Positions 25,350 through 33,272 are shown, counted from the stretch's first letter. The stretch: 64,000 bases of DNA from Nocardia sp. NBC_00416 (GCF_036032445.1 NZ_CP107932.1:2420501-2484500); one strand, 5' to 3'. The notes: generated by a model from the letters alone, not told the origin. Translations and numbers: made by a program.

Positions 25350-27098
25350 ATGACCAGCGCACCCTCGGCGCCGAACCGGCCGCCGTCGCCGTCCACCCCA
25401 CCCCGCTCCGGGTCGATCGCACTCCTCGCGATCATCCTCTGCGGCTACTTCATGGTGATCCTCGACAACTCGATCGTCATCACCGGCCTTCCGCACATCC
25501 GGGCGGAGCTGGCGCTGTCCGCTACCGCCGCGGCCTGGGTGCAGGACGCCTACCTGCTCACCTTCGGCGGGCTGCTGCTGCTCGGCGCCCGCGCCGGCGA
25601 TATCCTCGGCCGGCGCCGCATGTTCGTCCTCGGGCTCGCCGTGTTCACCCTGGCATCGGTCGCGGTCGGCTTCGCCCCGACCAGTGCCTGGCTCATCGCC
25701 GCACGTACCGCGCAGGGCGTGGGCGCCGCGATTCTGGCGCCCTCGACGCTGGCGCTGCTGACCGCCGGCTTCCCCGAAGGACCCGAGCGGACCCGCGCGA
25801 CGGCCGCCTACGGCGCGGTCGCGGGTATCGGTGCGAGCGTCGGTCTGGTGGCGGGCGGACTGTTCGCCGACCTGGTCTCGTGGCGGGCAGGCTTTCTCAT
25901 CAACCTGCCGATCGGGGTGGTGATGCTGGTCGCCGGGTTGAAGGTACTGCCCGAGACACGGCGGACGCCGGGCAGGTTCGACCTCACCGGCGCCGTACTC
26001 GCGACTCTCGGTCCGGCGGCGCTGGTCTACGGATTCGTCCGCGCGGGCACGGCGGGCTGGACGGGCGGCGGTGCACTCGCCGCGCTCGGTCTCGGTCTCG
26101 TGCTGCTCGCGGCTCTCGTCGCCGTCGAACGCACCGCGGCCCAGCCCGTCCTGTCCCTCGGGCTCTTCGCGAGCCGGGAACGAACCGGCGCCTATCTCGC
26201 CCGGCTGCTGTTCATCGGCGCGATGATGGGGTTCTTCCTGTTCACCGGCCAATACCTCCAGGAAGTGCGCGGGTTGTCCGCACTCGCCACGGGCGTGGCG
26301 TTCTTCCCGATGACAGTGGTGAACTTCGCCGTCGCCCTCGCCGTCCCACGACTGCGGCGGCGCACGAGCGGCGCGGCACTGCTGGTCACCGGTCTCGTCC
26401 TGACCGTGGTGGGCATGGGATGGCTCGGGACGATCGCGGCAGGCGCCTCCTACGCGCTCGGCATCGCATTCCCGATGATGCTCATCGGGGCAGGTCAAGG
26501 GCTCGCGTTCGGGCCGCTGACGGCATCCGGGATCGCGGGTGTCGACGCCGCGCGCGCCGGTGCCGCGTCCGGTGTGGTGAACTCCGTCCACCAACTGGGC
26601 GGTGCGCTGGGTATGAGCTTCGTCCTCGCGGTGTCCGATACCTACGCCGCGGCGATGCAGGCCGGTGCGGTCCTCCTGCTGGGAGCGCTCGTGGCAGCCG
26701 CCGTGCTGGTGTTGCCGGCGTCGCGCACGACGCCGAAGCCGCCGGCAGCGCCCGACCCGGAGTACCGGCCAGGTCTCTTCCGCGCGCGGACGGTCTCCGC
26801 ACCGCGGGGCCGCGACCAGGTCCGCGGCGACAACGCCGGGGTCCCGCCCCGGGTCGCGGCAGCTCCGGGCGCCGCCCGCAGCGGAGACCGGTCATCGCAC
26901 AGACTCGCGGGAAACACGCGCGGTGCTTGTGCGCCCGCCCACCTACCGGGAAGGTGGGAAAGAGACCTCTCGCGCCCCATCCTCTCCCCCGCCCGGTCGA
27001 GCCTCTCCTCCGCCCGGTCGAGCATTGAATCGACGGCTCCGACCTGCGACGACGATACGGTCGCCGATGCGGCGCCGACCGCGTCCCGGCCCTCGTGA
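25350..27098 (+). CDS. MFS drug exporter, DHA2 (14-helix) family, with long C-terminal tail
   Basis: A 582-residue protein. The first ~470 residues are a typical DHA2 exporter: ILDNSIVITGLPHIRAEL in helix 1, GARAGDILGRRRMF in the 2-3 loop and AAYGAVAGIGASVGLVAGGLFADLVSWR for motif C. Family members normally stop at about 470-500. The remaining ~110 residues are Arg/Pro/Ser-rich, contain a 21-bp tandem repeat (26981-27022) and a hairpin (26938-26958), and look like read-through into intergenic DNA, perhaps after loss of the original stop. Divergent from its likely XRE regulator. Confidence 0.85.
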   Translation: MTSAPSAPNRPPSPSTPPRSGSIALLAIILCGYFMVILDNSIVITGLPHIRAELALSATAAAWVQDAYLLTFGGLLLLGARAGDILGRRRMFVLGLAVFTLASVAVGFAPTSAWLIAARTAQGVGAAILAPSTLALLTAGFPEGPERTRATAAYGAVAGIGASVGLVAGGLFADLVSWRAGFLINLPIGVVMLVAGLKVLPETRRTPGRFDLTGAVLATLGPAALVYGFVRAGTAGWTGGGALAALGLGLVLLAALVAVERTAAQPVLSLGLFASRERTGAYLARLLFIGAMMGFFLFTGQYLQEVRGLSALATGVAFFPMTVVNFAVALAVPRLRRRTSGAALLVTGLVLTVVGMGWLGTIAAGASYALGIAFPMMLIGAGQGLAFGPLTASGIAGVDAARAGAASGVVNSVHQLGGALGMSFVLAVSDTYAAAMQAGAVLLLGALVAAAVLVLPASRTTPKPPAAPDPEYRPGLFRARTVSAPRGRDQVRGDNAGVPPRVAAAPGAARSGDRSSHRLAGNTRGACAPAHLPGRWERDLSRPILSPARSSLSSARSSIESTAPTCDDDTVADAAPTASRPS

Positions 27099-27107
27099 AG
27101 GACGACC

Positions 27108-27200
27108 ATGGCACAGCGAACCTGGCTCGTCACCGGCGTCAGGCCCGGCTGGCGGGGTTCGCAGCACAACGCGACCGCGCGGCCTCGACCGACTGCCCGA
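27108..27200 (+). pseudogene. Possible remnant of an SDR gene start
   Basis: An ATG with GAAGGACGACC upstream opens MAQRTWLVTGVRPG, very like the start of short-chain dehydrogenases (TWLVTGVSSGxGR), but the glycine motif is not completed. A neighbouring frame reads AAQRDRAA, reminiscent of the next helix. The DUF2255 gene begins at 27252. Best read as the front of a deleted SDR gene. Low confidence. Confidence 0.3.
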
Positions 27201-27251
27201 CCGGCCGATGACCCGGATCCACTCCCCCTCCGAGACCACCAGGAGCAGACC

Positions 27252-27617
27252 ATGCCCGACTGGAACCCCGACGACCTCGCCACGATCGATCGCGACGGCG
27301 AGCTCCGGGTAGCCGCGCAACGCCCCGACGGCACGCTGCAGACGCCACGGATCGTGTGGCACGTCGTCGTGCACGGCAGTCTGTACGTCCGGTCGGTACG
27401 CGGCGACGCGGGCGGTTGGTATCGCGGTGCGCGGCACACCGGTATCGGCGTCATCGACACGGGCGCCCTCCGCGCCGACGTGACGTTCATCCGCGACGAT
27501 TCGCACGACGAGGCGATCGACCGCGGCTACCACGACAAGTACGGCAGCGGTTCGGCCGTCGACTCCATCACCAGTCCCGCGGCGCGCGCGACCACCCTGC
27601 GGGTCGAACCCCGCTGA
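27252..27617 (+). CDS. DUF2255 family protein
   Basis: A 121-residue protein with PRIVWHVVVHGSLYVRSVRG and WYRGARHTGIG, the signature of the DUF2255 family of small uncharacterised proteins. AGGAG lies 6 bases before the ATG. It sits between the DHA2 pump and the zinc dehydrogenase operon and accompanies SDRs and dehydrogenases in related actinomycete clusters. Biochemical function unknown; a small-molecule binding or resistance role is only a guess. Confidence 0.82.
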   Translation: MPDWNPDDLATIDRDGELRVAAQRPDGTLQTPRIVWHVVVHGSLYVRSVRGDAGGWYRGARHTGIGVIDTGALRADVTFIRDDSHDEAIDRGYHDKYGSGSAVDSITSPAARATTLRVEPR

Positions 27618-27736
27618 CACCGGCGCCTCGTCCGGATGGCGGCCGCATCGTCTCGATCACACCCGCGGCGGCCAGCGCACCGCAGATGTGAGTGCCGGCG
27701 CGGCAGCAGCGTCGCTACGCCTTCGCCGCGGCGTGG

Positions 27737-27782
27737 GAGGTTCTGGCATTACCCGGTTCAGCAGACACTCCCAGCGGCGCAC
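27737..27782. promoter_or_regulatory. Duplicated promoter/operator element, copy 2
   Basis: GGAGGTTCTGGCATTACCC followed by CGG and GACACTCCC, matching the element at 25281-25326. It ends 93 bp before the zinc dehydrogenase start. This links the dehydrogenase-cupin operon to the XRE regulator at 24333-25247. Confidence 0.65.
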
Positions 27783-27875
27783 GAACAGGGGTTTTGTGGG
27801 TGTCGGCCGACAGCGACCGGCCCACGGGCGCCCGCTCCGCGGTGCCCGACCAGCCACGAAAGGCAGAGACAGCCC

Positions 27876-28898
27876 ATGCGAGCCACGTTGATGTACGGAC
27901 CCGGCGACATCCGTGTCGAAGATGTCGCCGAACCGGCCCTCGAACAACCGACCGACGCGATCGTGCGGATCGTGCGGTCCTGTATCTGCGGCAGCGATCT
28001 ACACCCGTATCGATCGATGAGCGCTTCCGTCGACGGCACCCGGATGGGGCACGAATTCCTCGGCGTCGTCGAGGACACGGGACGCGAGGTGCGCGGCGTG
28101 CGCAAGGGCGACCTGGTCGTCGCCTCCTTCGCTTTCCAGGACAACACCTGTGACCTGTGCCGGGCGAACCTGCAGACCTCCTGCCCGCACGGCGGATTCT
28201 TCAGCGACGCCCAGGCCGAGGCGATCCGCGTGCCCCTCGCCGACGGCACGCTGGTCGGACTCCCGGGCGATGTGGACGACGCACTGCTGCCGTCCCTGCT
28301 CACGCTCGCCGACGTCTACGGCACCGGCCACCACGCCGCGGTCCGCGCGGGTGTGAAACCGGGCGACTCCGTGACCGTGATCGGCGACGGCGCCGTCGGA
28401 CTGCTGGCGGTGCTCTCGGCGCAGCGGCTCGGCGCCGAACAGATCATCCTGATGGGCCGCCACCGCGACCGCACCGACCTGGGCCGTGACTTCGGCGCCA
28501 CCGATGTCGTCGCCGAACGCGGCGCCGAAGGCATCGAACGCATCCGCGAACTCACCGGCGGACACGGAACCCACGCCGCACTCGAAGCCGTCGGGCACCT
28601 CGACGCCTACGAGACAGCGCTGGCGACCGTCCGGCCGGGCGGCGTCATCAGCCGCGTCGGCGTACCACAGTACGCACAGGGCCCCCTCGGATTCGGGGCG
28701 CTGTTCGGCCGGAACCTCACCCTCACCGGCGGCCCCGCCCCCGTCCGCGCCTACATCGATGAACTGCTTCCCGCCGTCCTCGACGGAACCGTCCGACCGG
28801 GCCGCGTCTTCGACCGCACCATCGACCTCGCCGGCGTACCCGACGGCTACCGCGCGATGGACGACCGCGAAGCGCTCAAAGTACTCATCGCCCCGTAA
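27876..28898 (+). CDS. Zinc-dependent alcohol dehydrogenase (MDR family)
   Basis: A 340-residue medium-chain dehydrogenase. Catalytic zinc ligands lie in CICGSDLHPYR and GHEFLGVVE. The structural-zinc loop is reduced (NTCDLCRANLQTSCPHG keeps three or four cysteines). The Rossmann motif is VIGDGAVGLLAVL. It starts at 27876 after GAAAGGCAGAGA. It forms an operon with the cupin gene 31 bp later. Probably oxidises or reduces a reactive alcohol or aldehyde under control of the XRE regulator. Confidence 0.9.
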   Translation: MRATLMYGPGDIRVEDVAEPALEQPTDAIVRIVRSCICGSDLHPYRSMSASVDGTRMGHEFLGVVEDTGREVRGVRKGDLVVASFAFQDNTCDLCRANLQTSCPHGGFFSDAQAEAIRVPLADGTLVGLPGDVDDALLPSLLTLADVYGTGHHAAVRAGVKPGDSVTVIGDGAVGLLAVLSAQRLGAEQIILMGRHRDRTDLGRDFGATDVVAERGAEGIERIRELTGGHGTHAALEAVGHLDAYETALATVRPGGVISRVGVPQYAQGPLGFGALFGRNLTLTGGPAPVRAYIDELLPAVLDGTVRPGRVFDRTIDLAGVPDGYRAMDDREALKVLIAP

Positions 28899-28929
28899 TC
28901 GGGTCCAGGTCCATTCCGAGGAGGCAACA

Positions 28930-29340
28930 ATGGAACTCGTCCAGCAATCCCCGACCAGCAAGGCGCCCGCCGAATGGTTCACCGGCGATGTGTGGTGGGA
29001 CGTGATCTGCGCCGGCCGCCCGCCCTCGCGCATGCGCGTCAACCTGGTGCGTTTCGCGCCCGGCTCGTACACCAACTGGCACTCCCATATCCTCGGCCAG
29101 ACCCTGCACGTCGTCTCCGGCATCGCGCTGGTCGGCACCCGCGACGGCACGATCCTCGAAGTACACCCCGGCCGGACCGTCACCTGCCCGCCCGGTGAAG
29201 AGCATTGGCACGGAGCGGTTCCCGATCGGTTCATGGAGCACCTCGCCATGTGGGAAGGCGCCGACGGCGACGACCCGGAGACCACCTGGCTCGAACCGGT
29301 CGGCGCCGAGCAGTACAAAGGACCGCGTACACGCGCGTGA
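28930..29340 (+). CDS. Cupin-domain protein
   Basis: A 136-residue single-domain cupin: motif 1 [19 protein letters not shown] and motif 2 [21 protein letters not shown] carry the metal-binding histidines. GAGGAGG precedes the ATG. Small cupins with this layout (carboxymuconolactone/quercetin-like neighbours) often accompany dehydrogenases in actinomycete detoxification clusters. The metal site looks complete, so enzymatic activity is possible, but the reaction is unknown. Confidence 0.87.
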   Translation: MELVQQSPTSKAPAEWFTGDVWWDVICAGRPPSRMRVNLVRFAPGSYTNWHSHILGQTLHVVSGIALVGTRDGTILEVHPGRTVTCPPGEEHWHGAVPDRFMEHLAMWEGADGDDPETTWLEPVGAEQYKGPRTRA

Positions 29341-29353
29341 CGCCGGGCCCCAG

Positions 29354-29473
29354 CACACCCATGGCGTGCCGCGTCGTATGAATATCGGTCAGATCCTGAA
29401 AACCCATCTGGGGTGGATCGGTAAGGCCGGGTGGGAGGTCGATGTCGCCTCCGACGGCACCCGTCCCGAGTGA
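29354..29473 (+). pseudogene. rpoB: Fragment of RNA polymerase beta subunit gene
   Basis: One frame reads [14 protein letters not shown], then [17 protein letters not shown] and stops after DGTRPE. This matches the highly conserved C-terminal region of actinobacterial RpoB (mycobacterial RpoB has [21 protein letters not shown]). About 32 codons are recognisable; no rpoB sequence lies on either side. It is a gene fragment just after the cupin gene and before the phage-like lysis genes, and is probably a recombination scar. The match rests on recalled sequence, but the motif is distinctive. Confidence 0.8.
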
Positions 29474-29642
29474 GCGAAGGCTGCCGCGCATCGTTCCTGC
29501 GGTGCGCGGCGCTCGGCGACCGGTTCTCCGGCCGGCGCTCGACTCGGCACGGACTCCGGCATCCCTCGGACGACCAGCGGCACCGGGCAGCGCAGATCTC
29601 GGACTTCGGTGGTTGTCGCGGGGCAGGCCGGTGTCGAATCCG

Positions 29643-30107
29643 TCACCAATCGTGCTTCGGTACCAGCTCTGTCTTCGCTTCCGCCAGCAGGTCACGTTGA
29701 AGTGCCGAGCAATGGGCCCACCAGTCCGGGTGGGCAACCGGGTCCCGGACCGCGTCGTGCAGTCCGCGCGCATGGGCGATGACGCGGTCTCGCAGCGCGT
29801 CCGAGCAGATGATCTCGACGCGCTTCTCGGCCAGCCAGACGCTTTCGATGAGCCGCTTCAGATCGTCCGGAGTGCCGCCACGCTCGCGGACGTCCAGTTG
29901 TCCCTGTAATCGCTGCGTGGACTCCAGATAGTCGATGATCGCCGACTTCACTTCTTCCCGGTGCGCGAGGCGGCTCTCCGCCAGGAACTTGAGCTTGGCC
30001 GCGCGCGCCGAACTCCGTTGCACCATCAATGTCGCGGAGGCGCCGAATCCCGCCCCCAGCAACGGCATCAGGCCGGTGACCACCGTGGAAAGAACCCCTG
30101 ACACCAT
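29643..30107 (-). CDS. Small membrane-anchored protein in lysis-like cassette
   Basis: A 154-residue protein with one N-terminal hydrophobic segment (VLSTVVTGLMPLLGAGFGASATLMV) followed by a long charged helical domain rich in Arg/Glu/Lys (AKLKFLAESRLAHREEVKSAI, in pieces). GGGAG precedes the ATG. No family recognised. It lies downstream of, and on the same strand as, another single-helix protein and a phage-type amidase, so it could be a holin-like or spanin-like partner; that is inference from context only. Confidence 0.6.
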   Translation of the reverse strand: MVSGVLSTVVTGLMPLLGAGFGASATLMVQRSSARAAKLKFLAESRLAHREEVKSAIIDYLESTQRLQGQLDVRERGGTPDDLKRLIESVWLAEKRVEIICSDALRDRVIAHARGLHDAVRDPVAHPDWWAHCSALQRDLLAEAKTELVPKHDW

Positions 30108-30222
30108 GCTCCCAATTCTCGCGATCGGGGCTCCATCATGCTACTGATCGCCGGGCGCCGCTGGTCGAGAACTCCGCAGACCGCTCGGCCGGCCGCGGCC
30201 GCGGGGGATGCCGCGCCCGCGG

Positions 30223-30558
30223 CTACTCGGATATTTCCCTGGTCAGGGGAGGCGGTGGCGGGACATCGACGCCCAGTGTGAGCAGCGACGACCGGACCAC
30301 GATGTCCCAGCTCGTGTGCTGGGTGGCGGCGAGCCGGCAGCGTTGTTCGCAATCGGCGACGATGCGGCGGTGCGCCTCGAGTTCGGCGGTCATCGCCGCG
30401 ATCTGCCGCGAGAGCGGTTCGACCATCTGAGCGGCCGCCCGGGTCAGGACCTGGACGGCATCGGCACGATGTTTGCGCCTGCTGAACAACCCCGCCGCGA
30501 ACGCCCCGCCGACGCCGGTGACCATGCCGCCGAGGACAGATGTCAGTTCGGTGATCAT
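30223..30558 (-). CDS. Small holin-like membrane protein
   Basis: A 111-residue protein with an N-terminal hydrophobic stretch (LTSVLGGMVTGVGGAFAAGLF), a basic flank (SRRKHRAD) and a coiled-coil-prone remainder. GGAGG lies 5 bases before the ATG at 30558. It follows the endolysin-like amidase by 41 bp. Position and size match phage holins or the membrane protein next to lysA in actinophages. No sequence family recognised. Confidence 0.6.
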   Translation of the reverse strand: MITELTSVLGGMVTGVGGAFAAGLFSRRKHRADAVQVLTRAAAQMVEPLSRQIAAMTAELEAHRRIVADCEQRCRLAATQHTSWDIVVRSSLLTLGVDVPPPPPLTREISE

Positions 30559-30599
30559 GCTGTCCTCCCATCTGTGCGGCAGGGACGGCGCGCACTGTC

Positions 30600-31403
30600 T
30601 CAAACGCGCCGGTCGGTGGTCGGGTCACGGAAACCGGGGATCTTCAGGGCCGCGCCGATGACACCGAGCGCTTCGGCGGTCGTGCGGTCGCCGAGGAAGT
30701 CCCAGCCGGGAAAGTCCGCCCCACGGGAGGTCCCCGATCCGGCGAGCTGGTCCAGGGCGAGCCCGACATGTTTGTCGAGATAGTGCAACAGGGTTGCGAC
30801 GGTGACCTGTTCGCCGTGGTAGTTGGTGATCTTCTCTTGCAGGAAGGCCATGTCATCGCCTCTTCCGTCGAGTAGTGCCTGTACATCCCGGCGGAAGGCG
30901 TTCATATCGATGCCCGCCGGGTCGATCTTTCCTTCGCTGGAGTATTCGCGGTGCGCGACACAGTCGCCCGAGCCGCGGCCGATCCGGCGCAGGATGGCGG
31001 CGCAGCCGCGGACATAGGCGTCCAGCTGGGCCGGGGTCCAATCCCACGGCGGCGTGCCGCGTGACACGGCCTCGATGCCGATGGTGTGGTAGTTCGCGTT
31101 ATCGGTGGGCCAGCCGGGCCAGCTGCCGCGCCCGGCGTGCCAGGCGACGCCGACCGCGATCACGCGGTAGGTGCCGTCCTTCTCGAGAACCAGCTGCGCG
31201 AGTGGACCGGGCAGCCCGGGGCGCCCGTCCTGCACGATGCGCCAGTCGTTCGGGCCGCCTCCGGCGGTGTGATGGCAGAGCACGCCGCGAATATCGAGAA
31301 AGTCACCGTGACCGCGTTCTCGCCAGCCGTCGTGTTCGAGTACGGCCAAACCCGCGTCGCGGAGCACATCGGCCAGCCATACCGGGTCCCCGTTCCAGCT
31401 CAT
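30600..31403 (-). CDS. N-acetylmuramoyl-L-alanine amidase (phage endolysin-like)
   Basis: A 267-residue amidase_2/PGRP-type enzyme that would cleave the bond between muramic acid and the stem peptide. Likely zinc ligands are His44 or His45 (CHHTAGG), His151 (VAHREYSSEGKIDP) and Asp161; Glu111 in GIEAVSRG is in the catalytic position. No signal peptide, as in endolysins that need a holin. The last ~80 residues (after DDMAFLQEKITNYHGEQ) form a tail resembling actinophage LysA or capsid-binding tails. AGGAGG precedes the start. Confidence 0.87.
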   Translation of the reverse strand: MSWNGDPVWLADVLRDAGLAVLEHDGWRERGHGDFLDIRGVLCHHTAGGGPNDWRIVQDGRPGLPGPLAQLVLEKDGTYRVIAVGVAWHAGRGSWPGWPTDNANYHTIGIEAVSRGTPPWDWTPAQLDAYVRGCAAILRRIGRGSGDCVAHREYSSEGKIDPAGIDMNAFRRDVQALLDGRGDDMAFLQEKITNYHGEQVTVATLLHYLDKHVGLALDQLAGSGTSRGADFPGWDFLGDRTTAEALGVIGAALKIPGFRDPTTDRRV

Positions 31404-31657
31404 CGGACCCTCCTGTTCCGTACCGGTCGCGGTGCTCCGGAGGGCCCGGCCGCGCTCGCTGTCAGCGGCGCGGCCGCCGTCAGTTCGGGGTGTGAACTGC
31501 GGCGATAGCCAACCGCTCTGTCAGCTTATCCCCCATTTGGTCTCTTTTCAACCTAAATTGGTCCCTATCAATCCGTCAACGGTCCCTTCGACTGCCAGTT
31601 GCCGGACGCCTGGCCGAAACTATCGGGCACTTGATTAAGACCCTGCCCGATCCGAGA

Positions 31658-31942
31658 ATGGTCGACATGAATGCGACGCCCGCGGAGTCGGAGGAAGCGA
31701 CCACCGAGGAGGCGAGGCTGGACGCGGCCTTGGGTGCGGAGGTGCGCGCGCTGCGGGCGCGGCGGGGCTGGAGCCAGGAAGTGCTGGCCGATAAGACCGG
31801 CTACAACAAGAAGACCATCACCCGGCTCGAGCGCGGCGAGCGGGCCATGACGATGTCGCAGATGTACAAGATCTGCCGGGCGTTCGGTATCCGGCCCAGC
31901 GAACTAGTCGGCGCCGCGGAGAAAGAAGTCGGCATCCAGTAA
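31658..31942 (+). CDS. Small XRE-family DNA-binding protein
   Basis: A 94-residue protein: LGAEVRALRARRGWSQEVLADKTGYNKKTITRLERGERAMTMSQ (in pieces) is a complete XRE helix-turn-helix. Nothing else is attached, so it resembles a phage or mobile-element repressor. Start may be ATG 31658 or 31667. The upstream stretch 31520-31630 is AT-rich for this genome and likely holds the promoter. It is divergent from the amidase and overlaps the convergent small gene at its 3' end. Confidence 0.78.
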   Translation: MVDMNATPAESEEATTEEARLDAALGAEVRALRARRGWSQEVLADKTGYNKKTITRLERGERAMTMSQMYKICRAFGIRPSELVGAAEKEVGIQ

Positions 31943-32113
31943 TTGCGAAGGGTCGATTCCGCGCCGGCGCGCTTCGACGACGAACGACGATACGGTCGTC
32001 GTGGTGGGATCGCCGTCCAGGTAGTCCGCCATCGCCACGGCGGGATCCAGAGCTTCCTTGCCCATGAGCGTTTCCAGTTCTTGCCGATCCACGCTCGCGA
32101 GGTGTTCCCGCAT
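31904..32113 (-). CDS. Hypothetical small protein
   Basis: A 69-residue open frame on the opposite strand overlapping the end of the XRE gene by 39 bp: acidic, with AVAMADYLDGDPTTTTVSSF and RGIDPSQLLD. CGGGGA lies next to the start. No family recognised. It might be the partner of the XRE protein, but could also be chance coding. Confidence 0.35.
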   Translation of the reverse strand: MREHLASVDRQELETLMGKEALDPAVAMADYLDGDPTTTTVSSFVVEARRRGIDPSQLLDADFFLRGAD

Positions 32114-32727
32114 TCCCCGCGGAGCCCGACAGTTCCTACTCGACACCCCCATCGAGGGTCGACGTGGTGAGCTGGGCGAATTCGCCGTTCGGATCAGCGG
32201 CGCCGTCTTCGGGAGCGCGGAGACGAGCCGCGGCGATTCGGTTTCCGGTCGCGGCCGAGGCCGGCCCGGGCGCGCGGACCGCTTTCCTCCGGAACAAGCT
32301 CGATACCCATATCGACACCTTCCAGCTACCCGACCCCTGCTACAGGCTCGTCGCCGGAGCCTGACGCCGAGTGTAATTATTCTCGAGCTCGCCGCCTAGG
32401 TCCGGAAGGAATGAAAAGCCAGGGCGTTTCGTATCCGCGGGCGCGACATCCTGGTAAATGCGCTGGGGTGCAGGACACATCCGATCGTCGTTCGCCACCC
32501 AGGGCTCGATCGAGTCCACCGTTGCGCCGCTCGCTGCCATGGGACAGCACGGGCGGACGCGCGGCCGCAATCGACGGCCGCTCCGGCACAGGATCGTTCA
32601 TCATCCTCGCCGGACCGGCCCCGTCGACCACAGCAGCCGTCGAAGCCCGGACACTCGTCTCGCGGTACCGAAAATCCGTTGACCGGCCTGGGACGATAGA
32701 GACAGCACCGGGACACGTTCCCCGCAC
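32114..32727. other. Non-coding scar region
   Basis: About 600 bp without a convincing gene. Open frames on both strands lack ribosome sites and recognisable residues. The part near 32370-32400 is locally AT-rich (TGTAATTATTCTCGAG). Given the rpoB fragment, orphan lysis genes and broken SDR around it, it is probably decayed mobile DNA plus the tRNA promoter. Confidence 0.5.
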
Positions 32728-32804
32728 GCCCCTCTGGCCCAATCGGCAGAGGCACCTGGTTCAGGGTCAGGGAGTTGGGAGTTCGAATCTCTCGGGGGGC
32801 ACCA
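32728..32804 (+). tRNA. tRNA with anticodon CAG (Leu), short variable loop
   Basis: A cloverleaf of 77 bases with encoded CCA. The acceptor GCCCCTC pairs with GGGGGGC (one G-U); the D stem is 3 bp (GCC/GGC) with GG in the loop; the anticodon stem CCTGG/TCAGG closes loop TTCAGGG, putting CAG at 32762-32764; the variable loop is 5 bases (GAGTT); the T arm is GGGAG, TTCGAAT, CTCTC. Discriminator A. CAG reads leucine CUG codons, but bacterial tRNA-Leu normally has a long variable arm, so this is structurally unusual. The three-pair D stem is Leu-like. Confidence 0.8.
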
Positions 32805-32996
32805 CGATCCACGGGAGGGCGGGCACCACCCGGCCGCCCCCGGTTACCGGATCTCGGCGGCTCCCACGTCCGGTTCCAGCAGCTCGAATTCGCCGAGCAC
32901 CGGGCCTGCGAGGGAGGGTCTCGCCCCTCGACCAGTATTCGAGCCCCGCAGCAGATCCGACGCGAAACCAGCGATTCGGCGGCAATCCATCACAGC

Positions 32997-33245
32997 GCCC
33001 TCGCGCCCGACGGCGAGATCTACCAGCGACTCGAGGTCGGCGGGAACGGTGACGTCCACGCGGGCGGCGACTGCCCGGCAACCGGCGGCGTCGATCTCGG
33101 CGACCAGCCGGTCCAGCCGGTCGGTGCGGCGGGCGCCGAGGACGACGGCCGCGCCCAGTCCGGCGAGGCGGTGTGCCGTCGCTTCGCCGATTCCGCCGCT
33201 GGCGCCGGTGCTGGCGATGACATTGCCGTGGATGGTCCTGATGAT
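32997..33245 (-). pseudogene. Truncated short-chain dehydrogenase gene
   Basis: The frame reads IHGNVIASTGASGGIGEATAHRLAG and continues through VLGARRTDRLDRLVAEI and DVTVPADLESLVDLAVGREG, then leaves the family before the NNAG and YxxxK motifs. Only the first ~80 residues of an SDR remain. The expected start site has a good GGCGGGGAG ribosome site followed by ATCATC instead of ATG. So both ends are damaged. It is divergent from the TetR gene, the usual partner layout. Confidence 0.75.
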
Positions 33246-33260
33246 CTCCCCGCCTAGAAT

Positions 33261-33272
33261 GGACAAATGTCC
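33261..33272. promoter_or_regulatory. TetR operator, copy 1 (GGACA-AA-TGTCC)
   Basis: Five-base inverted arms around AA, in the promoter shared by the tetR gene and the broken SDR. The ATG at 33267 of the tetR gene lies within it. The core is repeated 34 bp later with longer arms. Confidence 0.65.

Noticed and set aside
25248..26594. Upstream extension of the XRE gene, antisense to the DHA2 exporter
   Set aside because: The XRE domain begins normally at 25247; the extension is low-complexity and overlaps a well-supported transporter.
26981..27022. Two 21-bp repeats considered as a CRISPR or minisatellite start
   Set aside because: Only two units, directly adjacent, no spacers; treated as a local tandem duplication in the exporter tail.
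29643..32804. Complete prophage with att site in the tRNA
   Set aside because: No integrase, structural genes or flanking repeat of the tRNA 3' end was found; only lysis-like genes and a small XRE gene are present.
32396..32812. Minus-strand frame crossing the tRNA (contains PREIRTPNSLTLNQ)
   Set aside because: This is the familiar false protein produced by translating a tRNA antisense.
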